A program made the translations under genes and the position numbers. From contig JAEZVO010000076.1 in assembly GCA_023443125.1 (NCBI GenBank), positions 1 through 28,637 of the forward strand: a stretch of DNA of 28,637 nucleotides, given 5' to 3'. The notes beneath the pieces are model-generated. The model was not told where the DNA came from and did not search any database. It worked only from the letters and a program-made list of their open reading frames with translations. The number at the start of each line of letters is the position of its first letter. Within the stretch, counting starts at the first letter, position 1. The DNA comes from Actinomycetes bacterium (lineage in GTDB: Bacteria; Actinomycetota; Actinomycetes; Propionibacteriales; Propionibacteriaceae). Of the stretch, positions 7,451 through 14,618 are shown piece after piece.

Positions 7451-7504
7451 GTTATCCACAGATTTTCTGGGCCGTGCAAGTTTCGGGCGTGTCGCTGCCA
7501 TAAC
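7451..7504 (+). promoter_or_regulatory. shared tad regulatory element, copy 1 (upstream of ssd)
   Basis: Two conserved blocks: GTTATCCACAGA at 7451-7462, containing the perfect DnaA-box 9-mer TTATCCACA, and a 22-bp block at 7483-7504 with core GCGTGTCGCTGCCATAAC. The same two blocks, identical in sequence and at the same 32-bp start-to-start distance, occur at 13481-13534 before the pilin gene. The 20 bp between them are not conserved. CATAAC may be the -10 region, which would place the transcription start near the ATG at 7512. Confidence 0.8.
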
Positions 7505-7511
7505 AATGGGT

Positions 7512-8522
7512 ATGAACGACTTTGCACCCGTGTTAGTTCTCGCTCGTGATGTGTCCGTGCACGAGGCAGTGCAGGCATCAGCGCTCGCGCTCGATGTGTC
7601 CGTGGATACGTTGCACGACACCGAAGAGATGCATCAGCGATGGCGTGCCGCCCGCCTGCGGCTGGTCGCGCCCGATATGGCGGCGCGCGCCGCGTCGCTC
7701 GATACGCGCACCGCAACGTATGTCGTCGGTGGAGATCCGGAGGCGCTGGTGAGTGCCTCTGCCGAGCTCGGCTGCCCGGCGCTGATGTTGCCGCACGCGT
7801 CTGCGGAGCTGGCGAATCTGCTCGCGGAGGCGGCTGGCGGCCCGGTATCTCAGGCATGGACGATCGCCGTGACGGGCGCCGTCGGAGGCATCGGCACTTC
7901 CACGCTCGCCGTGGGGCTCGGCCAAGAGGCCGTCCGACGAGGAGCCCGCGCGGCGGTCGTCGAGTTGGTGCCCGGCGGCGGTGGGCTCGACCTGCTGGTG
8001 GGGAAAGAAACCCATGAAGGTGTGCGATGGTCAGATCTCGCCCGCGCCCGCGGCGAGATCGGCGGGCTCGAAGCGCTGCTGCCGTCCGTCGACGGCCTGC
8101 TGCTGCTTGGCCTCGACCGCAACGATCCGGCGTTTCCCGATCCACAAGCCGCGCACGCCGTGCTCACTGCGCTGCGCCGCGAGGTCGACGTCGTGGTGAT
8201 TGACGACCGCAGCGGTTTCGACCTTCGCGCGGAGGCGCAGCTGCTCGTGGTGGGCGCAGATGTACGTAGCGTGGCCGCCGCCCGAATGCGCGCTGCCGCG
8301 GCGGCGAGTCCGCCGTCGGGGTTGGTGGTGCGCTCGGGGCCTGGGCGACGACTGGGTGCCGACGCTATATCCAACGCGCTGGGTGTGCCGTTGGCTGGGG
8401 CACTGTCCGAAGACCGCGCGTTGCCGCGCCTTGCCGAGCTGGGGGAACCGCCCCTGCGCGGGCCTGCAAGGAAATTCCGACGCGACGTCGCGGCCATCGG
8501 GAAGGAGGCCTTCCATGGCTGA
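7512..8522 (+). CDS. ssd: Ssd/CpaE-like (TadZ-type) P-loop protein of the tad locus
   Basis: A 336-residue protein (338 if the ATG at 7506 is used). An N-terminal receiver-like region is followed by a MinD/ParA-type ATPase fold with GAVGGIGTSTLA as the deviant Walker A and VPGGGGLDLLVG downstream. Both lysines of the classical KGGxGK motif are missing, a change I believe recurs in actinobacterial Ssd proteins, so ATP hydrolysis may be weak or absent. It probably places the Tad machine at a cell site; the mycobacterial counterpart Rv3660c is linked to septum-site regulation. ATG 7512 is preferred because 7506 lies inside the conserved upstream element; neither has a ribosome site. It overlaps cpaF by eight bases. 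Confidence 0.85.
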   Translation: MNDFAPVLVLARDVSVHEAVQASALALDVSVDTLHDTEEMHQRWRAARLRLVAPDMAARAASLDTRTATYVVGGDPEALVSASAELGCPALMLPHASAELANLLAEAAGGPVSQAWTIAVTGAVGGIGTSTLAVGLGQEAVRRGARAAVVELVPGGGGLDLLVGKETHEGVRWSDLARARGEIGGLEALLPSVDGLLLLGLDRNDPAFPDPQAAHAVLTALRREVDVVVIDDRSGFDLRAEAQLLVVGADVRSVAAARMRAAAAASPPSGLVVRSGPGRRLGADAISNALGVPLAGALSEDRALPRLAELGEPPLRGPARKFRRDVAAIGKEAFHG

Positions 8523-9645
8523 GCTTGCCAGCATTCGTGAACGTCTCGGGGCGCTGGGGCGCAGTTATGGGCCCAGCGACGTGGCGGCCGTCATGCGAAG
8601 CCTCGGCGAGGTGGTCACCGACGCCCGCGTGCTGACGGTGATGGACATGCTGCGACGCGATTCCATCGGCGCAGGCCCGCTCGAGGAGCTGCTCACCAAG
8701 CCGGGGGTGAGCGACGTTGTCGTGAACGGCCCCGCCGACGTGTTCGTCGATGCGGGCTCGGGGCTCGAGCGCGCGCCAGTCACGTTTCTCGATGACGAGC
8801 AGGTGCGTCGCTTGGCCATTCGCCTTGCCGCGACGGCAGGCCGCAGACTCGACGATGCACAGCCGTTCGTCGACGGCAGGCTTCCTGACGGCACACGTCT
8901 CCACGCCGTGCTGGCGCCCGTCGCGATGCCGGGAACGTGCTTATCGCTGCGCGTTCCCGCCTCCCGCTCGTTCTCGCTAGCAGACCTGGCGGCTACGGGT
9001 TCGATATCGCTGCATGGAGCCAACCTCCTGCGGGCCATGGTGCACCGGAAGCTACCGTTCCTCGTCAGTGGCGGCACCGGTTCGGGCAAGACGACGCTGC
9101 TGGCCGCCTTGCTGGCGGAAGTGCCTCACGACGAGCGCATCGTCTTGGTCGAGGACGCCCGTGAGCTCGTCCCCGATCATCCTCACTGCGTGCGCATGGA
9201 GGGCCGCCCTCCCAACGCCGAGGGGGCAGGAGCCATCAGTCTCACTGACCTCGTGCGGCAGGCCTTGCGCATGCGTCCCGACCGGGTGGTGTTGGGCGAG
9301 GTGCGAGGCGGGGAGATCACCGACCTGCTTCGGGCCTTCAACACCGGGCATGAGGGCGGCTGCGCCACCATCCACGCCAACTCCGTGCGCGACGTACCCG
9401 CACGGCTCGAAGCGCTCGCGGCGCTTGGAGGGCTCGACCGCGTGGCTTGTAGTGCTCAAGTCGCTGCCGCGCTGAAGTTGGTTGTGCATGTCCGACGCGA
9501 CGCGCAGGGGCGGCGTCGCGTCGCAGAGCTTGGTGTGATGCAGCGCGACGGTGATGGCGTCGTGGTGCAGCCAGGCCTCATATTCACCGCCGACGGCTGG
9601 GAACGCGGAGAAGCAGCGAACATCGTCGAGGAGTGGCTATGTTGA
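8515..9645 (+). CDS. cpaF: Tad/type IV pilus secretion ATPase CpaF (TadA)
   Basis: A 376-residue VirB11/CpaF-type hexameric ATPase that powers pilus assembly at the cytoplasmic membrane. The motifs are Walker A GGTGSGKT (186-193, Lys192), Asp box VEDARE (212-217), Walker B RVVLGE (257-262) and His box GGCATIHANS (281-290). The N-terminal domain includes the SDVVVNGPADVFVD stretch typical of CpaF. The ATG at 8515 has AAGGAGG at 8502-8508 and overlaps the end of ssd. It corresponds to Rv3659c and the helicase/secretion-neighbourhood ATPase family. Confidence 0.95.
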   Translation: MAELASIRERLGALGRSYGPSDVAAVMRSLGEVVTDARVLTVMDMLRRDSIGAGPLEELLTKPGVSDVVVNGPADVFVDAGSGLERAPVTFLDDEQVRRLAIRLAATAGRRLDDAQPFVDGRLPDGTRLHAVLAPVAMPGTCLSLRVPASRSFSLADLAATGSISLHGANLLRAMVHRKLPFLVSGGTGSGKTTLLAALLAEVPHDERIVLVEDARELVPDHPHCVRMEGRPPNAEGAGAISLTDLVRQALRMRPDRVVLGEVRGGEITDLLRAFNTGHEGGCATIHANSVRDVPARLEALAALGGLDRVACSAQVAAALKLVVHVRRDAQGRRRVAELGVMQRDGDGVVVQPGLIFTADGWERGEAANIVEEWLC

Positions 9646-10415
9646 CGGCCGCACTCGCCGGCATCACGGGGTGGCTGGCGATCGGCGCGCACCCGAGTAC
9701 CGCCCTTCGACGGCTCTCGCCCGCCCGCACTCGCCGACGACGCAGCAGACGGGTGACGCCAGTGACGGCAGCCGCATTGCTGGCCTTCTGTGCAGTGGTG
9801 TTCTTGCTCGGCCTCGGCGGCTTGGGCTGGGCAGTGGCGGCCGCCGTCGCTGCGGGAACGGTGTGTTGGTTGGTGCTCGAGCGTCGGCGCGCCAAGGTAG
9901 CCGGCGAACGTTCGCAGCAGGTGGCCGATGCGGCGCGGCTCTTGGCGTCGCTGCTGCGCTCCGGTCAGATCCCGACGATGGCCCTGCGGGAAGCTGCTGA
10001 AGACCATCCGTTGCTCACAGAGGCAGCGTACGCGTCGGCACTGGGCGCAGACGTGCCCGCAGCGTTGCGTCGCACGGCTCAGCTGCCGGGTGCAGAAGGG
10101 CTCGAATCCGTCGCGGCGGCGTGGCAGGTGAGCGCGCGTAGCGGTGCTCCGGTGGCGGGTGTGTTGGAGCAGGTTGCCGACACGCTTCGGCAGGCGCGCC
10201 AGCTCGCGGAGGTCGTTGAAACGGAGCTGTCGTCGGCCCGAGCCTCGGGGCACATCATGGCCGTGCTTCCTTTCGGCGCACTCGTGTTGGGTTTCTTCGC
10301 CGGAGGCAACCCGCTGGAGTTCATCTTCGGCGCTGCGCTCGGACAGTGGCTGGCGGTGACAGCCGTCGGGCTGACAGCCCTCGGGGTGATCTGGACGGAA
10401 AGGCTTGCACGATGA
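9639..10415 (+). CDS. tadB: TadB-like pilus platform membrane protein
   Basis: A 258-residue type II secretion F-domain protein. It has hydrophobic segments at the N-terminus (about 1-17), at about 43-80, and two near the C-terminus (about 205-250). The cytoplasmic region between contains ADAARLLASLLRSGQIP and the repeated GAPVAGVLEQVADTLRQ pattern of GspF/TadB proteins. It forms the inner-membrane platform with TadC. The ATG at 9639 has GAGGAG five bases upstream and overlaps the cpaF stop by seven bases. It corresponds to Rv3658c. Confidence 0.88.
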   Translation: MLTAALAGITGWLAIGAHPSTALRRLSPARTRRRRSRRVTPVTAAALLAFCAVVFLLGLGGLGWAVAAAVAAGTVCWLVLERRRAKVAGERSQQVADAARLLASLLRSGQIPTMALREAAEDHPLLTEAAYASALGADVPAALRRTAQLPGAEGLESVAAAWQVSARSGAPVAGVLEQVADTLRQARQLAEVVETELSSARASGHIMAVLPFGALVLGFFAGGNPLEFIFGAALGQWLAVTAVGLTALGVIWTERLAR

Positions 10416-11128
10416 TGTCTGCCTTGCTGATCGCGCTCGCAGCGGCGTGCGCTTGGCTCCTCACCCCCGGCAGGGCCCTGCAGCGTTTGGATGCGGGGCC
10501 AACGCGGCGCACCGACGAGCACCGTCGCGGCGAACAGTATCCGACGACGTGGCGCGCTGCTGCCGCAGTGGGCGCTGTGAGCATCTGCCTCGTGGGCGTT
10601 CCCGATGTGCCGGCCCTCGCGCTCGCGCTGGGCGGGGTCACATTTCTCGCGACGGGGCTCCTGCGCAAGCGAGTCTCGCATCGCCGCGAGCGAGAGGAGA
10701 TGCCCGACACCTTGGACTACCTAGCCGTCTGCCTCGAATCCGGGGCGCCGATCTCGGGCGCGCTCGCCACCGTTGCCGACGTGTCTCCCGCCCGAACGCA
10801 AGCATTGCTGCGGCGCGTGATCGCTCACCTCAACGTTGGACGATCCGTCGAGGAAGCCTGGGAGGAGCTCGGGCAGCACCCCGTCTGGGGCGCCGTCGCG
10901 AAAGACATGGTGCGTGCGAGCCGGTCGGGCACCAGCCTGTCAGGGTCGCTGCGCCTTCATGCCGACGACGTGCGCCTGCAGGTGCGTGACGACGCCATGA
11001 AGCGGGCACGCAAGGTAGGGGTCAAATCGGTGATTCCACTCATGGCGTGCTTCCTGCCTGCCTTCGTGCTCATCGGCGTGGTGCCCATCATCGCCAGCCT
11101 GCTCAAGAACTTCCTTTCGGGTGGGTGA
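10412..11128 (+). CDS. tadC: TadC-like pilus platform membrane protein
   Basis: A 238-residue T2SSF-domain protein. The N-terminal membrane segment is followed by a second hydrophobic pair (about 50-85). The F domain contains MPDTLDYLAVCLESGAPI and SGTSLSGSLRLHADDVRLQ, and a last membrane span KSVIPLMACFLPAFVLIGVVP is followed by a short tail. The ATG overlaps the tadB stop (ATGA), so TadB and TadC are translationally coupled. It is the last gene of tad unit 1. It corresponds to Rv3657c. Confidence 0.88.
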   Translation: MMSALLIALAAACAWLLTPGRALQRLDAGPTRRTDEHRRGEQYPTTWRAAAAVGAVSICLVGVPDVPALALALGGVTFLATGLLRKRVSHRREREEMPDTLDYLAVCLESGAPISGALATVADVSPARTQALLRRVIAHLNVGRSVEEAWEELGQHPVWGAVAKDMVRASRSGTSLSGSLRLHADDVRLQVRDDAMKRARKVGVKSVIPLMACFLPAFVLIGVVPIIASLLKNFLSGG

Positions 11129-11183
11129 TCGGCATGTGCGTTGGGTACACACGGCACTGTCCGATCAGCGCGGAAGGCGGCTG

Positions 11184-11189
11184 TAGAGT
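11184..11189 (+). promoter_or_regulatory. candidate -10 (TAGAGT) for a leaderless helicase transcript
   Basis: TAGAGT ends six bases before the ATG at 11196, with no ribosome site between. The helicase gene can therefore be transcribed independently of tad unit 1, which ends 67 bp upstream. Confidence 0.5.
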
Positions 11190-11195
11190 GCGCCC

Positions 11196-13439
11196 ATGCA
11201 CAGCTGGTCGTGGGTGCTGGATGCGCCCGAGGTCTCCACCGTCGACGTGCGCCCTGCGAGCGAGGGGGAGTACGGCGACTGGCCGGAGTGGGTGTCGTCG
11301 GAGGTGAGGCAACGCTGCATCAACCAGGGCATCGAGCGACTGTGGACACACCAGCAGGAGCTTGCAGAGCTCGCCTATCGGGGGCAGCACGTTGCGCTCA
11401 CCACGTCGACGGGTTCGGGTAAGTCATTGGCCTACCTGCTGCCAGTGATCGCCGCGACGGCGGAGGGCAACGTCGGCGTGGAGGTGCCTACCTCCCGCAT
11501 CCGCCGTACCGAGCACACCGCGCTGTACCTTGCTCCCACGAAGGCCCTCGCCCACGACCAGGTGCGTGCCGCAGCCACCTTCGGGCCAGCCGAATGGCGT
11601 ATCACGGCCGTCGACGGCGACTCCGACGAAGCCGAGCGACGATTCGCCCGCGAGTATGCCAGTTTCGTGTTCACCAACCCGGACATGCTGCACTATTCCG
11701 TGCTGCCCAATCACCGGCGGTGGTCCAGGCTGCTCTCAGGGTTGCGCTACGTCGTCGTTGACGAGGCACATCGCTACCAGGGGGTGTTTGGCGCGCACAT
11801 CGCGCACGTACTGCGACGACTGCGGCGACTCGCCGCCCACTACGGCGCCAACCCGACGTTTTTGCTGGCCTCGGGAACCGCCACGGGCATGGAGGAGTTC
11901 GGCGGCAAGCTGATCGGGGAACCAGTCGTCACAGCCGTGACGCACGACGGGGCCCCGAAGCCGAAGCGTGTCGTGGCGCTGTGGAAGCCGTCCATCTCGC
12001 TCAACCAAGACACCGGCAACCTCCTCGGGCGCCTGGTGGCGTCGGGGGCGCAGACCATCGCCTTCGTGGCGAGCAGGACGGGCGCGGAACTCGTCGCGCT
12101 CGAAGCACAGGAGATCGCCGGCCCGGCCATCGCGAGCTACCGGGCGGGCTTTCTGCCCAGTGAGCGACGCAGCTTGGAACAGGCGTTGCAAACCGGCGCC
12201 TTGCGCGGGGTCGCGACGACGAACGCGCTCGAACTCGGCATTGACGTTGCCGGTATGGACGCCGTGCTCATCGCGGGCTATCCGGGAAAACTGAGCACAT
12301 TGTGGCAGCAGGCCGGGCGGGCCGGTCGACGAGGCACCGACGCACTGGTTGTCATGCTGGCCAGGGAGAACCCTCTCGACGGGTTTCTCTTCGACCACCC
12401 GGATGCGCTGCTGCGTGCCCCCGTCGAACAAGCCGTGCTGCACCCCGACAACCCGCGCGTCTTCGGGCCGCACCTCGCCGCTGCGGCCCAGGAACTGCCA
12501 CTGACGTCAGACGACGCTCGCTGGTTCGGTGGTGCATACGGTGCTGTCGTCGGCCAATTGGTGGAACAGAAGGTGCTGCGCGATCGAGGAGAGAAGTACT
12601 ACTGGACCAGGGCTGACCGCGCCGTCGACTTCATCTCGCTGCGATCGGCGGGAGCAAAGCCGTACGATCTCATTGAACGCGATACGGGCAGGATCGTTGG
12701 CACCGTCGACGAGGCGCGCGTCGACGCCGTCGCCCACCCAGGGGCGGTATATCTGCACCAGGGGGAGAGCTTCCTCGTCGATGAGATCGACCGCGCCGAT
12801 AGGCAGGCGTTCGTGGTGGAGGCGCGGCCGAAGTACTACACCCAGCCGCAGACCAGCTCGGAGATCGAGGTGCTGTCCGAGCGGGATTCGCGTGCCCTAG
12901 GCGCGGCGACCGTGCACCGCGGCGACGTGCGGCTCACCTCGCAGGTGCTGGCATATCTGCGCCGCGACGAACTCACGCACGAAGTGTGGGACCAGCACCC
13001 CTTGGAGATGCCGCGTCGGCAGCTCATCACGCAGGCGGTGTGGCTCACGATCCCCGACGCGCTCACCGCAGCGCTTGACTGGGGGTCCCTGCAGCTGGGT
13101 GCTGCAGCGCACGCCATCGAACACACCGCCATCGGCCTGCTTCCGGCATTCGCGCCCTGCGACCGCTGGGACATCGGCGGCGTCTCCACCGCGCTGCACC
13201 CGGATACCGGAGTACCCACCATTTTCGTCCACGACGGTCTCGCCGGCGGCGCAGGGTTCGCCTTCCGTGGCTATGACGTCGTTGAGGTGTGGCTGGCGGC
13301 CACACTGGAGCGCCTCCGCCGCTGCCCCTGCGACGACGGCTGCCCCGCGTGCATCGTCTCGCCGAAGTGCGGCAACGCGAACCAAGTGCTCGACAAAGAG
13401 CGAGCGACCGTGTTGCTGACCCGTGTGCTCGAGGCGTGA
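11196..13439 (+). CDS. DEAH-box helicase with DUF1998 (MrfA/YprA-like; Rv3649-like)
   Basis: A 747-residue SF2 helicase. The motifs are STGSGKS (71-77), DEAH (189-192), SGTAT (226-230), TIAFVASRTGAELVA, GVATTNALELGIDV and QQAGRAGRRG. The C-terminal DUF1998-type region ends with a cysteine cluster at Cys710, 712, 716, 719 and 725 (CPCDDGCPACIVSPKC), probably a metal site. In Bacillus the related MrfA (YprA) takes part in mitomycin-lesion repair, so a DNA-repair role is plausible. This is the 'helicase/secretion neighbourhood' helicase family that sits beside tad genes in actinobacteria. Here it lies between the motor and pilin parts of the locus on the same strand. Confidence 0.92.
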   Translation: MHSWSWVLDAPEVSTVDVRPASEGEYGDWPEWVSSEVRQRCINQGIERLWTHQQELAELAYRGQHVALTTSTGSGKSLAYLLPVIAATAEGNVGVEVPTSRIRRTEHTALYLAPTKALAHDQVRAAATFGPAEWRITAVDGDSDEAERRFAREYASFVFTNPDMLHYSVLPNHRRWSRLLSGLRYVVVDEAHRYQGVFGAHIAHVLRRLRRLAAHYGANPTFLLASGTATGMEEFGGKLIGEPVVTAVTHDGAPKPKRVVALWKPSISLNQDTGNLLGRLVASGAQTIAFVASRTGAELVALEAQEIAGPAIASYRAGFLPSERRSLEQALQTGALRGVATTNALELGIDVAGMDAVLIAGYPGKLSTLWQQAGRAGRRGTDALVVMLARENPLDGFLFDHPDALLRAPVEQAVLHPDNPRVFGPHLAAAAQELPLTSDDARWFGGAYGAVVGQLVEQKVLRDRGEKYYWTRADRAVDFISLRSAGAKPYDLIERDTGRIVGTVDEARVDAVAHPGAVYLHQGESFLVDEIDRADRQAFVVEARPKYYTQPQTSSEIEVLSERDSRALGAATVHRGDVRLTSQVLAYLRRDELTHEVWDQHPLEMPRRQLITQAVWLTIPDALTAALDWGSLQLGAAAHAIEHTAIGLLPAFAPCDRWDIGGVSTALHPDTGVPTIFVHDGLAGGAGFAFRGYDVVEVWLAATLERLRRCPCDDGCPACIVSPKCGNANQVLDKERATVLLTRVLEA

Positions 13440-13480
13440 ACTGCGCCCACTTTCCACAGGCCGAATATTGAGACGACGTA

Positions 13481-13534
13481 GTTATCCACAGAATGCCTTC
13501 CCGACGGGAATCTCGGGCGTGTCGCTGCCATAAC
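13481..13534 (+). promoter_or_regulatory. shared tad regulatory element, copy 2 (upstream of the pilin gene)
   Basis: GTTATCCACAGA at 13481-13492 and the 22-bp block at 13513-13534 match 7451-7462 and 7483-7504 base for base, with the same spacing. The pilin ATG is 49 bases downstream of the element, leaving room for a leader carrying a ribosome site. A further TTTCCACAGG lies at 13451-13460, outside the conserved pair. Confidence 0.8.
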
Positions 13535-13582
13535 GATTGGTGTCCGGGACATTCCCGGGCAGTTTCGAGGGAAGGAACCCCA

Positions 13583-13825
13583 ATGGACATGGTCAAGACC
13601 ACCACTACCGTCAAGCGTCTGGCCGAACGCGGCCTGACCACCGTCGAGTACGCCATCGGGCTGCTCGCTGCCGCCGCTGCAGCACTGGTGCTGTTGCGCA
13701 TCTTCAACGACAACTCGTTCTTCCAGATGCTCTTCGACTGGGTGGTGAACATCTTCAACAACATCAGCACCGGCAACGGGGGCGGCAGCATCTTTGACAT
13801 CATCGGCAAGGCGTTCGGCTTCTAA
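13583..13825 (+). CDS. Flp-type pilin subunit (DUF4244)
   Basis: An 80-residue prepilin. A short basic leader ends ERG, and LTTVEYAIGLLAAAAAALVLL follows, with cleavage expected after Gly18, Glu at +5, and a hydrophobic assembly helix. This is the DUF4244 pattern (Rv3656c-like). The C-terminal part (IFNNISTGNGGGSIF) is Gly/Asn rich. The ATG at 13583 is preceded by GAGGGAAGGAA (13567-13577). It is the first gene of tad unit 2 and its stop overlaps the next ATG by one base. It is probably the main pilus subunit. Confidence 0.88.
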   Translation: MDMVKTTTTVKRLAERGLTTVEYAIGLLAAAAAALVLLRIFNDNSFFQMLFDWVVNIFNNISTGNGGGSIFDIIGKAFGF

Positions 13826-14193
13826 TGCTCGCAGGGATGATGGGCGGCGGCACCGGCCGTCGCCCCTCACCCCGCGGCATGGTCACCGTTGAACTCGCCA
13901 TCGGTTTCGTCACCGCGACGATGCTGGCAGCCGTGTTGGTGACGCTGACCATGCTAGGGGTCTCGCAAGCCGCGGTGGCAGAGTCATCGGCGCAGATCGC
14001 CAGGCAGCTCGCCCGCGGCGACGCCGACGCCGCCCGCAAAGCCGAGCAACGGGCGCCGGGTGCGGTGAAGGTGGAGCGCGACGATGCCGGCGTCACCGTC
14101 ACCGTCTCTACGACCAGCTTGGTGATTGGTCTGGGCGATATCCCGGTGCATGCCAGCACGTGGATAGCCTACGAGCCAGGCGCGCACGCATGA
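13825..14193 (+). CDS. tadE: TadE-like pseudopilin
   Basis: A 122-residue protein with a basic leader, PRG followed by MVTVELAIGFVTATML (Glu at +5 after the Gly), and a short extracytoplasmic domain rich in Val/Thr. This is the TadE-like minor pilin layout and corresponds to Rv3655c. The start codon overlaps the pilin stop (TAATG), and its own stop overlaps the next start (ATGA), so the three genes are a coupled cassette. Confidence 0.85.
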   Translation: MLAGMMGGGTGRRPSPRGMVTVELAIGFVTATMLAAVLVTLTMLGVSQAAVAESSAQIARQLARGDADAARKAEQRAPGAVKVERDDAGVTVTVSTTSLVIGLGDIPVHASTWIAYEPGAHA

Positions 14194-14546
14194 ACCGGGC
14201 AGAACGTGGCGTCGGCACCGTGCTCACGGCGGGCATCGCAGCTGTGACCGCCGTCGTGGCCGGGGCATCGTGTTTGTGTATCACCTGGTTCAGCACTATT
14301 CGGCAGGCCGAGCGCGTTGCAGAAGTTGCTGCCTTGGCGGGCGCGTCGGCGGCAGTCAGGGGCGACGACCCCTGCACCGCGTCACAACAAGCGGCCCGGC
14401 GCAACGGAGGAACCCTGTCCCACTGCGTGGTGCGTGGCGAAGGCCCGAACGTCGTCGTCGAAACCGGGGTGGAGGCGCACATTCAGCCGCATTTGGGTAT
14501 TGTGCCCGAGCACATTGAGCGATTAGCCACCGCAGCAACCGTGTGA
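14190..14546 (+). CDS. Rv3654c-family TadE-like protein
   Basis: A 118-residue protein starting MNRAERGVGTVLTAGIAAV, with one N-terminal membrane helix and a small exported domain carrying two cysteines (in DDPCTA and LSHCVV) that could form a disulfide. This matches the 'helicase/secretion neighbourhood TadE-like' family. Unlike the two genes before it, there is no Glu at +5 after the Gly, so prepilin peptidase processing is uncertain. It is the last gene of tad unit 2. Its role is unknown. Confidence 0.8.
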   Translation: MNRAERGVGTVLTAGIAAVTAVVAGASCLCITWFSTIRQAERVAEVAALAGASAAVRGDDPCTASQQAARRNGGTLSHCVVRGEGPNVVVETGVEAHIQPHLGIVPEHIERLATAATV

Positions 14547-14618
14547 TGGCGCAGTGCAGGAGCAGATGTGCAGTAGAAATAGTGGAGAGCAAGCATCGCC
14601 AGCGAGGAAAGGGAACCT

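Noticed and set aside
7451..13534. DnaA-box-like sequences as a replication origin
   Set aside because: Only one perfect box per promoter, no AT-rich unwinding region, and no dnaA/dnaN/gyrB genes nearby.
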